Source of the DNA: Corynebacterium glyciniphilum AJ 3170
GTDB lineage: Bacteria; Actinomycetota; Actinomycetes; Mycobacteriales; Mycobacteriaceae
Assembly: GCF_007673095.1 (NCBI RefSeq)
Contig: NZ_VDYZ01000001.1
Span: 124,001 to 188,000 of the forward strand
DNA length: 64,000 nt
Direction of reading: 5' to 3'
The notes under the pieces: generated by a model
What the model saw: the letters and a program-made list of their open reading frames with translations, nothing else
Database searches by the model: none
What the model was told of the DNA's origin: nothing
Shown: positions 1-9,047 of the stretch, one piece after another
Layout: every line of letters starts with the position of its first letter
Numbering within the stretch: the first letter of the stretch is position 1
Program-made: the position numbers and the translations under genes

Positions 1-413
1 ACTCCGATACGTGCACACGGGGCCAGGAGGTGGTCAAAGGTGTCCATCAGCTCAGAGACACGGGTCGTCAACGTGAGCGTGACGGCTCCTGCGACGGCGG
101 CGAAAAGGACCAGGACCATGGTGGCGGCCTGGTGACCGTCGGCTCTCCACCAGAGCATGAGTCCGAGGAAGACCAGGAGCGGTAGGGCGCCAGCTAGCTG
201 ACGCATCAACAGTCTGGGAGGAAGGCGTCCGACGAATGCAGCCAGGGCGACGAACGCGACGCTGACGGCTCCGCCGACCCATGAATCCACGGCAACTGCA
301 GACACGACCAGGAAGATGCTGAGTACGGCCAGCTTGATTCCGGGGGAGAGGCGGTGAAGGGGGGAGGCACCGGGGTGGTAGACCCCGAGTGGCACCCGTG
401 AGGGGCTGATCAT
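1..413 (-). CDS. bioN: ECF transporter T component (BioN/EcfT-like), C-terminus cut by window edge
   Basis: The reading frame is open from an ATG at 413 to the window edge, giving about 137 residues of a larger membrane protein. After MISPSRVPLGVYHPG come hydrophobic segments at roughly residues 27-60 and 70-115, which fits the EcfT/BioN transmembrane subunit that couples substrate-binding BioY to the ATPase of an energy-coupling-factor importer in the cytoplasmic membrane. The ATG overlaps the stop codon of the upstream ATPase gene (ATGA), so the two are translationally coupled. Order bioY, bioM, bioN matches the corynebacterial biotin importer operon. The Ala-Arg-Ser coupling motifs expected nearer the C-terminus lie outside the window. 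Substrate assignment rests on the neighbouring BioY. Confidence 0.85.
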   Translation of the reverse strand, partial: MISPSRVPLGVYHPGASPLHRLSPGIKLAVLSIFLVVSAVAVDSWVGGAVSVAFVALAAFVGRLPPRLLMRQLAGALPLLVFLGLMLWWRADGHQAATMVLVLFAAVAGAVTLTLTTRVSELMDTFDHLLAPCARIG

Positions 414-1102
414 GGTGTGCTGGCCTCATTCATCCGTCGGACGTAGGCGGATATGACCTCGTCCGGGGGCCCGTCGTCAATCACCCGGCCGTCCGCGACA
501 CAGATCGTGCGCTCTGCGTCGGCGGCGAGCTCCAGGTCGTGGGTGACCGTGATGACTTGTTGAGAGAGGGAACCGAGGGTCTTCCGGAGCTGGTTGCGGT
601 TGACCAGGTCGAGAAGACAGGACGGTTCATCAGCGACGATGACCTGTGGGTCGAGAGCCGTGATCGATGCCAGGGCCAGCATCTGCTTCTCACCTCCGGA
701 GAGCAGGTGAGGCGACTGTTCCTCTTTGCCTGTCAGGCCTGCCATGGTCAATGATGCAGTGACCCGCTCCGTGACCTGATCACGTGTCAGGCCGGCGCCG
801 CGGAGTGAGAAGGCGACGTCTTCGGCGACGCTGGGCATGATGATCTGATTGTCCGGGTCGGAGAACAGAAAGCCGACAGCGCCTCTCACCTTCCTTCCCC
901 GGCGGCCGACGGGAACGCCGTTGACCTCCACGGAACCGGATGTCGCCGACGTCAGTCCGTTGATCATCCGGATCAGAGTCGACTTACCTGACCCGTTTGC
1001 ACCGATGATGCTGATGCGCTGTTCCGTGAGGTCCAGGCTGACCGGGTGCAGGATGGTTGTGCCGTCAACGGCGACCGACGCGTCACGGAAGCGGACAGTC
1101 AC
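410..1102 (-). CDS. bioM: ECF biotin transporter ATP-binding subunit BioM
   Basis: A 230-residue ABC ATPase. It has a Walker A motif GANGSGKS at residues 34-41, the ABC signature LLSGGEKQ near 130, Walker B (VIVADEP) near 155 and a switch histidine in VTHDL. It would hydrolyse ATP to drive biotin uptake with the BioY S component and the BioN T component at the inner face of the membrane. The gene starts with GTG at 1102, overlapping the bioY stop (GTGA), and its own stop overlaps the start of bioN, so all three genes are coupled. It is short and single-domain, as usual for EcfA/BioM. Generic cobalt or nickel ECF ATPases look similar, and the bioY neighbour decides the substrate. Confidence 0.9.
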   Translation of the reverse strand: MTVRFRDASVAVDGTTILHPVSLDLTEQRISIIGANGSGKSTLIRMINGLTSATSGSVEVNGVPVGRRGRKVRGAVGFLFSDPDNQIIMPSVAEDVAFSLRGAGLTRDQVTERVTASLTMAGLTGKEEQSPHLLSGGEKQMLALASITALDPQVIVADEPSCLLDLVNRNQLRKTLGSLSQQVITVTHDLELAADAERTICVADGRVIDDGPPDEVISAYVRRMNEASTP

Positions 1103-1713
1103 TGTGTCACCCCTGTGTGCCGGGACGAGGGGAGAAGGTCAGGGACGGCACGGACGACTGCTGCGGCGATAACGGCAGCGACGAGCACCTTCACGAGGTC
1201 ACCGGGAATGAACGGCGTATTCGACATGAGTGCACCGGTGAAGTCCATGCCGGTGCGGAACACCAGACCGACACTGCCGCAGAGGTACTGCACGCAGACT
1301 CCGACGAGCCCCGCTACGACGAAAACGACGACACGGCCGACATGACGGCGTGGTGCGTACTGGGCGATCGCCCCGATGACGACGGCGGACACGATGTACC
1401 CGAGAACGTATCCGACCGTCGGCCCTGCCACGGCAGCCAGAGCGGGTTTCCAGCCGGCCATGTTCGGGACGCCGACGAAACCGACGGCGATGAACAGTGC
1501 CACGGCAAGTCCGCCACGCTTCCAACCCAGGATCATTGCTGTCAGGGCCACCCCCATGTTCTGCAGGACGATGGGCACACCGAGTCCGCCGACGGGGATC
1601 GTCACGGCGCCGAGCACGATGATCAGTGCAGCAAAGGTCGCCATCAGAGCGATGTCCGCGGCGGGGGACCGGCGTGCGGGCAACGCCCGGGAACGGATCG
1701 AAGAGTTCACCAT
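1099..1713 (-). CDS. bioY: Biotin transporter substrate-binding subunit BioY
   Basis: A 204-residue, strongly hydrophobic protein with about six membrane segments. Family-typical features are VPIVLQNMGVALTAMILG near residue 65 (BioY proteins carry a conserved P-x-T/V-x-Q-x-x-x-V/A-x-L region) and a glycine-rich GPTVGYVLGYI segment near 95. It binds biotin with high affinity and, with BioM and BioN downstream, forms an ECF importer. There is no Shine-Dalgarno sequence before the ATG at 1713. Instead TAGAGT lies 7 bases upstream, suggesting a leaderless mRNA. A palindrome overlaps the promoter (separate entry) and points to biotin-responsive repression. Corynebacteria are commonly biotin auxotrophs, so an importer is expected. 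Confidence 0.92.
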   Translation of the reverse strand: MVNSSIRSRALPARRSPAADIALMATFAALIIVLGAVTIPVGGLGVPIVLQNMGVALTAMILGWKRGGLAVALFIAVGFVGVPNMAGWKPALAAVAGPTVGYVLGYIVSAVVIGAIAQYAPRRHVGRVVVFVVAGLVGVCVQYLCGSVGLVFRTGMDFTGALMSNTPFIPGDLVKVLVAAVIAAAVVRAVPDLLPSSRHTGVTQ

Positions 1714-1720
1714 GTGAAGA

Positions 1721-1751
1721 ACTCTAGACCGAAACTTGTACGCCGTTCAAG
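1721..1751 (-). promoter_or_regulatory. Promoter of bioYMN with overlapping palindromic operator (BioQ-like)
   Basis: Read on the minus strand, TTGAAC (1750-1745), an 18-base spacer and TAGAGT (1726-1721) form a -35/-10 pair, and the bioY ATG begins 7 bases after the -10. The 17-bp imperfect palindrome CTTGTACGCCGTTCAAG (1735-1751; 7-base arms with one mismatch) covers the -35 and half of the spacer, so a bound repressor would block polymerase. It resembles the TGAAC-N3-GTTAC consensus I recall for the corynebacterial TetR-type biotin repressor BioQ but is not an exact match. The regulator gene is not in the window. Confidence 0.6.
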
Positions 1752-1789
1752 ATCGTGGTCCCCGCGGCGCGTCTGTTAGCGTGGTGGCC

Positions 1790-1996
1790 ATGCGACGTAC
1801 CGAGTTCGACCGACTTGTCCACGGGGAGTTCGGGGACTCTTTCGGTAGCTGGATCGCCGGGAGTCACGTCCTGGCGGGCATGGGGGCGACACCGGGGGAG
1901 CTGATCGAACAAGGGCACGACCTCAGGGACGTGTGGCTGGCACTGTGCGACGACTTTGATGTTCCGCCGGAACGCCGTCTCGGTGAGGATGTCTGA
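1790..1996 (+). CDS. DUF3046 family protein upstream of recA
   Basis: A 68-residue protein beginning MRRTEFDRLVHGEFGDSFGS, with a C-terminal helical part (GATPGELIEQGHDLRDVWLALCDDFDVPPERR). This is the DUF3046 family, a small actinobacterial protein of unknown function usually sitting just before recA, as here. I chose the ATG at 1790 rather than the longer frame from 1736, because TAGCGT lies 7 bases before it (leaderless pattern) and family members begin at MR-x-TEF. The bioY and DUF3046 promoters diverge within about 75 bases. No catalytic motif is visible, and any link to recombination is only positional. Confidence 0.85.
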   Translation: MRRTEFDRLVHGEFGDSFGSWIAGSHVLAGMGATPGELIEQGHDLRDVWLALCDDFDVPPERRLGEDV

Positions 1997-2032
1997 CCGC
2001 GCGATCCGGCGTCCGGCGCGTGTGATCTGTTA

Positions 2033-2048
2033 TCGAACACAGGTTCGT
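2033..2048. promoter_or_regulatory. SOS box (LexA operator) of recA
   Basis: TCGAACACAGGTTCGT agrees with the corynebacterial/mycobacterial SOS consensus (TCGAAC-N4-GTTCGA) except at its last base. It lies about 165 bases upstream of the recA ATG, in the only sizeable intergenic gap before recA, and lexA is in the same window. LexA binding here would repress recA until DNA damage. The long spacing implies a substantial untranslated leader, or a promoter within 2050-2100. Confidence 0.8.
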
Positions 2049-2214
2049 GTATTGTCTGGTGTGTCCACTCGGCACGGTAGATGTATTCTTCGATGCCGAC
2101 AGTCCCGTGGAGGGAACCTCCGGGGGCGCCGGAGAGTCTCTCTGCACTGAGGGAACAACGGCCGCTGCTTACCGGCAGTGTCGAGAACGAGAACGGAAAT
2201 GAGGGCACATGGCC

Positions 2215-3369
2215 ATGGCCACCAAGAAGAAGAGTACCTCCGGTAACGCCGGTGCTGACCGTCAGAAGGCACTTGATCTGGCGATGTCGCAGATCGAGAA
2301 GGATTTCGGCAAGGGCGCGGTGATGCGTCTGGGTGATGACAACCGCCCTCCGATCCAGGTCATCTCGTCGGGAAATATCGCGATCAACGTGGCACTGGGC
2401 CTCGGTGGTTTCCCCCGTGGCCGTGTCGTCGAGATCTACGGCCCGGAATCCTCCGGTAAGACGACGGTGGCCCTGCACGCGATCGCCGAGGCGCAGAAAG
2501 CCGGGGGAATCGCAGCCTTCGTCGACGCCGAGCACGCACTTGACCCGGATTACGCCAAGAAGCTGGGCGTCGACACCGACAACCTCCTGGTCTCGCAGCC
2601 CGATACCGGTGAGCAGGCGCTGGAGATCGCCGATATGCTCGTGCGGTCCGGTGCCATCGACATCATCGTGGTCGACTCCGTGGCTGCCTTGACCCCGAAG
2701 GCCGAGATCGACGGGGACATGGGCGACAGCCACGTCGGTCTCCAGGCGCGTCTTATGAGTCAGGCGCTGCGCAAGATGACCGGCGCCCTGCATCAGACCG
2801 GCACCACCGCTATCTTCATCAACCAGCTCCGCGAGAAGATCGGTGTCATGTTCGGCTCCCCGGAGACCACCACCGGTGGTAAGGCGTTGAAGTTCTATGC
2901 CTCCGTGCGCTGTGACGTCCGACGGATCCAGACGCTGAAGGACGGGCAGGATGCGGTCGGCAACCGTACCAAAATGAAGATCGTGAAGAACAAGGTCTCC
3001 CCGCCATTCAAGATCGCTGAGTTCGACATCCTCTACGGAGAGGGCGTTTCACGGGAGGGGTCGATCATCGACCTCGGTGTCGACAACGGTCTGGTGAAGA
3101 AGTCCGGGTCCTGGTACACCTACAAGGGCGACCAGCTGGGGCAGGGCAAGGAGAAGGCCCGCGAGTTCCTCAAGGGTAACCCTGACTTGTCTGCCGAGAT
3201 CGAGGACAGCATCATGCGTACCCTCCAGGTGGGGCCGTATGCCGCCGGTAATTCAGCTGATACGGCAGCCACGGAGGACGAGGGAGCCATGGACGTGCCT
3301 GGCATCGAGGATCCCGACAATGTTCCGATCAGCGTGGTCCCCACCTTTGACGATGAGGACGACGACTAG
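2215..3369 (+). CDS. recA: Recombinase RecA
   Basis: A 384-residue RecA, the ATP-dependent strand-exchange protein and coprotease for LexA. Visible are the Walker A motif GPESSGKT at residues 76-83, the Walker B region [16 protein letters not shown], the L2-loop region around [18 protein letters not shown], and the usual acidic C-terminal tail (FDDEDDD). I chose the second ATG (2215) because GAGGG at 2201-2205 is 9 bases from it but only 3 from the ATG at 2209, and related RecA proteins begin M-A-x-KK. An SOS box lies upstream and recX follows 5 bases after the stop, so the two are probably cotranscribed. There is no intein, unlike M. tuberculosis RecA. Confidence 0.98.
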   Translation: MATKKKSTSGNAGADRQKALDLAMSQIEKDFGKGAVMRLGDDNRPPIQVISSGNIAINVALGLGGFPRGRVVEIYGPESSGKTTVALHAIAEAQKAGGIAAFVDAEHALDPDYAKKLGVDTDNLLVSQPDTGEQALEIADMLVRSGAIDIIVVDSVAALTPKAEIDGDMGDSHVGLQARLMSQALRKMTGALHQTGTTAIFINQLREKIGVMFGSPETTTGGKALKFYASVRCDVRRIQTLKDGQDAVGNRTKMKIVKNKVSPPFKIAEFDILYGEGVSREGSIIDLGVDNGLVKKSGSWYTYKGDQLGQGKEKAREFLKGNPDLSAEIEDSIMRTLQVGPYAAGNSADTAATEDEGAMDVPGIEDPDNVPISVVPTFDDEDDD

Positions 3370-3374
3370 GTCGG

Positions 3375-4007
3375 GTGGATCGAATGTCTCGGTCGGATGG
3401 CGACACTGCATCCACCATTGAGCAGCTTCAGGCTGCTATCGCCGCAGTCCAGCGCGGTGAAGGCAACGGTGACATCATCGACGAGCGGCTGGAGGAGCAT
3501 CTTGCGCCGTTGAAGAATAAAGCGACCCGCCTCATCAGCCACCGCGACCGGTCGGTGGAGGAACTCCGCCGACGGCTGTCCGATACGACAGGCCCGGACG
3601 GCGGGACCGCCGATCCCGATCTGGTGGAGTTGGTGATCGAACGGTGTATCGCCAACGGCATGCTCGACGACGCACGTTTCGCTCACGAATGGGTGCGGCA
3701 GCGGCAACAGAACCAACGAAAGTCCGTGTCTGTTCTCCGACGCGAGCTGGTTGACAAGGGGGTGTCTGCTCCGGTGATTGAAAGTGCACTCGACCAGATT
3801 GACGAGGGTGACCAGGACGCCATCCTGCGGGATGTGGTCACGAAGAAGGCGGGCACCGTGTCCCAGGTGCCCGCTGACCGACGCGAATACGACAAGGCTC
3901 TTCGCCGCATCGTGGGGGTAGCAGCGAGGCGAGGATTCCCCGAGGGGCGGAGCCTCGCGGTAGCCCGGGAAGCCCTCGAGCTCAGAATCGAAGAACTCGG
4001 CGGATGA
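3375..4007 (+). CDS. recX: Regulatory protein RecX
   Basis: A 210-residue RecX (207 if the ATG at 3384 is used). The family core is clear: a helical three-repeat protein with RLISHRDRSVEELRRRLSD, then LVELVIERCIANGMLDDARFAHEWVRQRQ (compare the usual L-dd-RFA-x-x-w), and KSVSVLRRELVDKGVS. RecX binds RecA filaments and inhibits their extension. It begins 5 bases after the recA stop, as in most actinobacteria, so it shares the SOS-controlled transcript. The start is uncertain between GTG 3375 and ATG 3384, since neither has a strong Shine-Dalgarno sequence. The C-terminus contains a typical arginine-rich ARRGFP segment. Confidence 0.93.
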   Translation: MDRMSRSDGDTASTIEQLQAAIAAVQRGEGNGDIIDERLEEHLAPLKNKATRLISHRDRSVEELRRRLSDTTGPDGGTADPDLVELVIERCIANGMLDDARFAHEWVRQRQQNQRKSVSVLRRELVDKGVSAPVIESALDQIDEGDQDAILRDVVTKKAGTVSQVPADRREYDKALRRIVGVAARRGFPEGRSLAVAREALELRIEELGG

Positions 4008-4024
4008 TCCGCGGGATCGAGGAA

Positions 4025-4963
4025 CTAGTCAGCTGTTGATCTGAGGTCCTTGTGTCCCTCTGCATGCCAGTCGACGTTCACCGTGTCCTTCGTGTCGATA
4101 CCCTGATCTTTCTGGTGCGGGACCTTCGCGGCAATATTCCGGCGAGCACGGCCGGCGCGCAGCTGCTGTTCGATACGCTCCGCCAGCTTGGACAGTGCGA
4201 AGTTGATCAGGATCATGATCGCCGCGGTAACCAGCAGCGCAGGAAGCATCGCTCCGTAAAACTCACCGAGCTGGCGCCCCGACCGGACGACTTCGACGAA
4301 TCCGATCATGTAGCCCAGGGCAGAATCCTTCAAGGCGATGACCATCTGCGAGACGATCGCCGGGAGCATGGCGGCAACGGCCTGTGGCAGAAGGATCTTG
4401 CGCATCGTCTGGCCCCAGGAGAGGCCGAGCGCAGAAGCCGCCTCAGACTGTCCCTTCGGCAGAGACTCGATACCGGAGCGAAGGACCTCGGCGATCACCG
4501 AGCCGTTGTACATCGTCAAGGCGAAGACCACCGCAGCGAAGCCCATCATCGATGACGGGAACACCGCGTAAAGACCGAAGAGGGCGTAGGCGAACAGCAT
4601 CAGCACCAGCACCGGAATGGCCCGGAAAAATTCGACGATGATGCCGCAGACCCATCGGACTGCACGAATCGTGGACAGGCGGCCGATACCCAGAACCGCT
4701 CCGATGAGCAGGGCCAGGATGATGGAGAATACGGCCGCGACAATCGTGTTGAGGAGACCAGGAAGGATGTAGGTCGTCCACGTGGTGGAGTAGAAGAAGA
4801 TCTCCCACTTGTCCCTGTCCAGCTGACCTCCGTCACCGAGCTTCCACAGCACAGAGGCCAGGATCAGGAGGAGGACAACGACCGTCGCCACGGTGAGGAT
4901 ACGGTTGAATCTCACGGCCTTGGGGCCGGGTGTGTCGTAGAGGACTGTCGCGCGTGTGGACAT
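4025..4963 (-). CDS. gluD: Glutamate ABC transporter permease GluD
   Basis: A 312-residue polar-amino-acid permease of the HisMQ type. It has about five transmembrane helices and the cytoplasmic coupling loop [22 protein letters not shown] near residues 185-205 (family pattern EAA-x3-G-x9-I-x-LP). Last gene of gluABCD, the operon for high-affinity glutamate import in corynebacteria. I placed the start at the ATG at 4963 ([18 protein letters not shown]), which overlaps the gluC stop as TGATG, rather than the longer frame to 4981. The C-terminal 60 residues are a hydrophilic extension ([20 protein letters not shown]) ending in an acidic, His-containing tail. It is convergent with recX, with only 17 bases between the stops. 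Confidence 0.93.
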   Translation of the reverse strand: MSTRATVLYDTPGPKAVRFNRILTVATVVVLLLILASVLWKLGDGGQLDRDKWEIFFYSTTWTTYILPGLLNTIVAAVFSIILALLIGAVLGIGRLSTIRAVRWVCGIIVEFFRAIPVLVLMLFAYALFGLYAVFPSSMMGFAAVVFALTMYNGSVIAEVLRSGIESLPKGQSEAASALGLSWGQTMRKILLPQAVAAMLPAIVSQMVIALKDSALGYMIGFVEVVRSGRQLGEFYGAMLPALLVTAAIMILINFALSKLAERIEQQLRAGRARRNIAAKVPHQKDQGIDTKDTVNVDWHAEGHKDLRSTAD

Positions 4964-5652
4964 CAGCGCTTCACCGCCCAACGTTTCCCGGCCCAGCCGA
5001 ACAACAGTCCGGTAGGCAGGGTGAGGATGATGAATCCTGCCGCGATGATTGCGAAGATGACGAGCAGGTCACTGGCGTAGTTCTCCGTCATGGTCTTCAT
5101 CAGCAGGGACGCTTCTCCCACGCCGATGACTGAGGCGATCGTCGTATTCTTGATCAGGGCGATCAGGGTGTTGCCCAACGGGACGATGGCGCCACGGAAG
5201 GCCTGGGGGAACACGACGTAGCGGAAATTCTGAGTGAAACTCAGTCCCAGGGACCGGGCGGCCTCTGCCTGGCCGAAAGGCACGGTGTTGATGCCCGACC
5301 GGAGAGACTCCGCGACGAAGGTCGAGGTGTAGAGGATGAACGCCAGCACCGCGAGTCGGAAGTTCTGCTGCTCGATGAAGCTCTCACTGGAGTTCGATGC
5401 GAGCAACAGGTTCAGCTGGTAGTAGAGACCCAGTGCCATCAACAAGGCGATGAGGGTCAGGGGGGTGTTGCGGACGGTGTTGATGTAGACGGTCGCGACC
5501 GTGCGCAGGATGCCCACGGGGCAGACGCGCATCGCAGTGAGGATCGTGCCGAGGATCAACGCGCCGACGGCAGACCAGAGGGTGAGTTTGATGGTGACCC
5601 AGAACACCGGTAGCAGCTGCGGGCCCATTTCGGCCCAGAGATCGGGATTCAT
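4963..5652 (-). CDS. gluC: Glutamate ABC transporter permease GluC
   Basis: A 229-residue membrane permease ([35 protein letters not shown]) with five hydrophobic segments and the EAA loop [22 protein letters not shown] near residues 130-150. It pairs with GluD to form the channel of the glutamate importer. A Shine-Dalgarno sequence (AAGGAGGT) precedes the ATG at 5652. The gene starts 30 bases after the gluB stop and its own stop overlaps the gluD start, consistent with one polycistronic gluABCD message. Confidence 0.93.
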   Translation of the reverse strand: MNPDLWAEMGPQLLPVFWVTIKLTLWSAVGALILGTILTAMRVCPVGILRTVATVYINTVRNTPLTLIALLMALGLYYQLNLLLASNSSESFIEQQNFRLAVLAFILYTSTFVAESLRSGINTVPFGQAEAARSLGLSFTQNFRYVVFPQAFRGAIVPLGNTLIALIKNTTIASVIGVGEASLLMKTMTENYASDLLVIFAIIAAGFIILTLPTGLLFGWAGKRWAVKR

Positions 5653-5682
5653 GTCGGGACCTCCTTCCTTTCAGTGGTGGAT

Positions 5683-6576
5683 TCAGTCTTCCGTGAACGA
5701 GAGGTCGCCGATGTCAGGCTTCGGCCCGATCTCGAAGTCATCCCCGAGGTTGTCCTTGACGATCTCATCGAATGCTCCGGAGTCGTACATCTCCTCCAGC
5801 GCCTCGTTGACCGCCTCGCGGTCGGTGCCGTCGCCCTTGGGCAGACCGATGCCGTAGTGCTCGTCCGTCCAGAAAGAGCCGTCCGGATTCTGCAGTTGAA
5901 TGACGCGGAAGTCGTCGTCGTAGCGTTCCTTGTACCGCTCCGCGAAGCCTGCGAGGATCGTCGCATCAGTGGTCAACGCATCCACGACGCCCTGTTTCAC
6001 GCCTTCGGCGCAGGCTGCGTAGGTGTCGAACTCCTGGAGCTGGACTCCCGGCAGCGCATCCTTGACCTTCTGCGCCGGGGTGGAACCGGACACCGAGCAC
6101 AGCCGCATACCGTCCTTGACGTCGGCAAGGCCGGTGATGCCTGTATCGGCCTCAATGAGGAGACCCTGGTGGGTCACCATGTACGGGCCGGCGAAATCGA
6201 CGGCGGCCAGACGTCCGGCGTTGATCGAGTAGCTTGCCGTGATCATGTTGACTTCGCCGTTGTTGATCAGCGTTTCACGCTGTGCTGACGGGGTCTCCCG
6301 CCATTCCATGTCGGGGACGTTCCAACCGTGCTTGTCGGCGATGTAGGTGATGACGTACCGCGAGACATCGACGTCCATCCCCTCGAAATCCTTGTCCGGC
6401 GTGCGCTCACCCAGACCGGGTTGATCGAACTTCGTGCCGAGGGTGACACTGCCGTTCTCGATGTCATTGAGCAGCGAGCGTGGCTCCGAGTTTCCGCAGG
6501 CCGCCAGACTGACTGCTCCGGCAGCGACGATGACGGTGGCAGCGACCCGACGCAGGAATCTGCTGTTCTTCTTCAT
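5683..6576 (-). CDS. gluB: Glutamate-binding lipoprotein GluB
   Basis: A 297-residue extracellular solute-binding protein (SBP family 3). The N-terminus is a lipoprotein signal peptide (MKKNSRFLRRVAATVIVAAG) ending in a lipobox, L-A-A-C, with Cys27 as the lipidation site. The mature part contains typical amino-acid-binding segments (GTKFDQPGLG near 50; VNMITASYSINAGRLAAVDFAGPYMVTHQGLL near 130; GSTPAQKVKDALPG). It captures glutamate for the GluCD permease. I chose ATG 6576 over GTG 6588, because the strong GGAGG sequence is 11 bases from it and would overlap the GTG. The gene follows gluA by 15 bases. As in many binding-protein operons, it may be the most abundant product. Confidence 0.93.
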   Translation of the reverse strand: MKKNSRFLRRVAATVIVAAGAVSLAACGNSEPRSLLNDIENGSVTLGTKFDQPGLGERTPDKDFEGMDVDVSRYVITYIADKHGWNVPDMEWRETPSAQRETLINNGEVNMITASYSINAGRLAAVDFAGPYMVTHQGLLIEADTGITGLADVKDGMRLCSVSGSTPAQKVKDALPGVQLQEFDTYAACAEGVKQGVVDALTTDATILAGFAERYKERYDDDFRVIQLQNPDGSFWTDEHYGIGLPKGDGTDREAVNEALEEMYDSGAFDEIVKDNLGDDFEIGPKPDIGDLSFTED

Positions 6577-6591
6577 GGATGTCACCACCTC

Positions 6592-7347
6592 CTAGTGTCC
6601 GACGATCTTCGCCAGGAAGTCCTTGGCACGGTCCGACTCCGGGTTGGTGAAGAAGGTCTCCGGGTCGGTGTCCTCGACGATGGCACCGTCGGCCATGAAG
6701 AGGATGCGGTCAGCCGCGCGGCGGGCGAAGCCCATCTCGTGGGTGACCACCACCATCGTCATACCGCCCGCGGCGAGGTCAGCCATGACATCGAGGACTT
6801 CGTTGATCATCTCGGGGTCCAGGGCCGAGGTCGGCTCGTCGAAGAGCATCACCTTCGGTTCCATCGCCAGAGCACGGGCGATGGCGACACGCTGCTGCTG
6901 ACCACCCGAGAGCTGTGCGGGGTACTTGTCAGCCTGTACGGCGATACCGACGCGGTCGAGGAGGCGGTCGGCGCTCTCCGAAGCATCGGCCTTGGACGTC
7001 TTCCGGACCTTCATCGGAGCCAGAGTGACGTTGTCCCGGATGGTCATGTGGCTGAACAGGTTGAACGACTGGAACACCATGCCGACGTCCGATCTCAGAC
7101 GGGCGAGGTCTTTGCCCTCTTCGGGCAGGAGCTCGCCGTCGATGTGGATCTCGCCGGTGTCGATGGTTTCGAGCCGGTTGATCGTCCGGCACAGGGTGGA
7201 CTTGCCGGAGCCGGACGGTCCCAGCACCACAACCACCTGGCCTGAGGGGATGTCCAGGTTGATGTCCTTCAATGCCTGGAAGTCGCCGAAGTACTTGTTC
7301 ACCCCGGTAAGGGTGATCATGCTTGATGCATTCTCTTGAACAGTCAT
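6592..7347 (-). CDS. gluA: Glutamate ABC transporter ATP-binding protein GluA
   Basis: A 251-residue ABC ATPase: Walker [10 protein letters not shown] near residue 43, ABC signature LSGGQQQR near 145, Walker [13 protein letters not shown], and switch His in VVTHEMGF. It is very close to C. glutamicum GluA as I remember it ([20 protein letters not shown] at the N-terminus). It is the first gene of gluABCD. TAGACT sits 6 bases before the ATG at 7347 with no Shine-Dalgarno sequence, which supports this start over the internal Met10 and suggests a leaderless operon mRNA. It is transcribed away from miaB; the two starts are about 155 bases apart. Confidence 0.94.
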   Translation of the reverse strand: MTVQENASSMITLTGVNKYFGDFQALKDINLDIPSGQVVVVLGPSGSGKSTLCRTINRLETIDTGEIHIDGELLPEEGKDLARLRSDVGMVFQSFNLFSHMTIRDNVTLAPMKVRKTSKADASESADRLLDRVGIAVQADKYPAQLSGGQQQRVAIARALAMEPKVMLFDEPTSALDPEMINEVLDVMADLAAGGMTMVVVTHEMGFARRAADRILFMADGAIVEDTDPETFFTNPESDRAKDFLAKIVGH

Positions 7348-7502
7348 AGGTGGAGTCTAATGTTATCTCCGCCATTCTGGTGAACCCCGTGAGGTCTGAG
7401 TCACGTTACAATCTCGTAAACACCGGGTATTCGCAGTTCCGGCCTGGTACGTCGAGGGTGCCCGTTCGGTCTCCCGGGGGTGCTGGACTACACTCGGGGA
7501 CC

Positions 7503-9047
7503 GTGGTTGAATCCCGTAGTACTGCAGAAATGACCCGGTCTGACCGCCGGAGCACCCGAACGTACGAGGTCCGCACCTTCGGGTGTCAGATGAACGTCCA
7601 TGACTCCGAGCGATTGTCGGGGCTGCTGGAGGACTCCGGTTACGTCCCCGTCGCCGGCGAAGCGACTCCCGACGTCGTCGTGTTCAACACCTGTGCGGTG
7701 CGCGAGAACGCCGATAACCGTCTCTACGGGACGCTTGGCCAGCTCAAGGAGGTCAAGGACCGGAACCCCGGCATGCAGATCGCCGTCGGGGGGTGCATGG
7801 CGCAGAAGGACAAGGACGTCGTCGTCGACAAGGCACCGTGGGTGGATGTCGTCTTCGGCACGCACAACATGGGGTCGTTGCCTGCCCTGCTCTCGCGCAG
7901 TGCACACAACAACCGCGCTGAAGTGGAGATCGCCGACTCGCTTGAACAGTTCCCGTCCGTTCTCCCTGCGAAGCGTGAGTCCGCCTACGCCGGTTGGGTG
8001 AGTGTGTCGGTCGGGTGCAACAACACCTGTACCTTCTGCATCGTCCCGTCTCTCCGTGGCGCGGAGCAGGACCGTCGTCCCGGCGACATCCTCGCCGAGG
8101 TCAAGGCTTTGGTCGACCAGGGGGTCACCGAGGTCACGTTGCTCGGGCAGAATGTCAATGCCTACGGTGTGAACTTCTCCGACCCGTCACTGGACCGTGA
8201 CCGGACAGCATTCTCGAGACTTCTCCGTGCCTGCGGGGAGATCGAGGGGCTGGAACGACTGCGGTTCACCAGCCCCCACCCCGCGGAATTCACCGATGAC
8301 GTGATCGAGGCGATGGTGGATACCCCTGCAGTGTGCCCGCAACTGCACATGCCTCTGCAGTCCGGGTCCGACCGAATCCTCAAGGCGATGCGACGGTCCT
8401 ACCGATCGAAGAAGTTCCTGGGGATCCTGGAGAAGGTACGCGCGCAGATGCCGGACGCGGCCATCACCACCGACATCATCGTGGGCTTCCCCGGCGAGAC
8501 GGAGGAGGACTTCCGGGAGACGCTGCGTGTCGTCGAGGAGTCGCGTTTCACCAGTGCCTATACGTTCCAGTACTCACCGCGGCCCGGGACTCCGGCGGCA
8601 ACACTGTCCGACCAGATCCCCAAGGCCGTGGTACAGGACCGCTACGAGCGACTGGAACGACTGCAGGAGCGTATCAGCGGCGAGGACAATGCGGCCCAGG
8701 TGGGCCGACAGGTCGAACTCCTCGTACAGGATGGTGGAGGACGGAAGAACGCACAGACCCGGCGCATGTCCGGGCGCGCGCGCGACGGTCGTCTGGTCCA
8801 CTTCTCGCCGGGGGAGACGAAGGTGCGCCCCGGTGACGTCGTGGAGGTCACCGTCACGGGCTCGGCACCGCACTTCCTTCTGGCGGATTCCGCTGTCCAC
8901 ACCCATCGGCGGACGGTCGCCGGCGACATGTCGGAGGCGGGTACCGTGCCTACCACCGGCCCGGTGGGCGGGGTCGGCCTGGGGCTCCCCGGTATCGGCC
9001 GGCCTGCCACCCGGACGACACAGAGTGGAGGCTGTGGTTGTGAGTAA
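7503..9047 (+). CDS. miaB: tRNA-2-methylthio-N6-isopentenyladenosine synthase MiaB
   Basis: A 514-residue radical-SAM methylthiotransferase that converts i6A37 to ms2i6A37 in tRNAs reading UNN codons, after MiaA (encoded 3.7 kb downstream) has added the prenyl group. The N-terminal UPF0004 domain has cluster cysteines C28, C64 and C98. The radical-SAM triad is C172-x3-C176-x2-C179 (CNNTCTFC). A TRAM domain lies near 420-480. I chose GTG 7503 because TACACT lies 8 bases before it. A longer frame runs back to 7350 through the gluA promoter and is unlikely to be used. The C-terminus adds about 40 residues ending GGCGCE, beyond the usual TRAM domain. Confidence 0.95.
   Translation: MVESRSTAEMTRSDRRSTRTYEVRTFGCQMNVHDSERLSGLLEDSGYVPVAGEATPDVVVFNTCAVRENADNRLYGTLGQLKEVKDRNPGMQIAVGGCMAQKDKDVVVDKAPWVDVVFGTHNMGSLPALLSRSAHNNRAEVEIADSLEQFPSVLPAKRESAYAGWVSVSVGCNNTCTFCIVPSLRGAEQDRRPGDILAEVKALVDQGVTEVTLLGQNVNAYGVNFSDPSLDRDRTAFSRLLRACGEIEGLERLRFTSPHPAEFTDDVIEAMVDTPAVCPQLHMPLQSGSDRILKAMRRSYRSKKFLGILEKVRAQMPDAAITTDIIVGFPGETEEDFRETLRVVEESRFTSAYTFQYSPRPGTPAATLSDQIPKAVVQDRYERLERLQERISGEDNAAQVGRQVELLVQDGGGRKNAQTRRMSGRARDGRLVHFSPGETKVRPGDVVEVTVTGSAPHFLLADSAVHTHRRTVAGDMSEAGTVPTTGPVGGVGLGLPGIGRPATRTTQSGGCGCE

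Noticed and set aside
7350-7502. N-terminal extension of MiaB by 51 residues
   Set aside because: It runs back through the gluA promoter region and lacks MiaB similarity; a leaderless GTG at 7503 explains the start.
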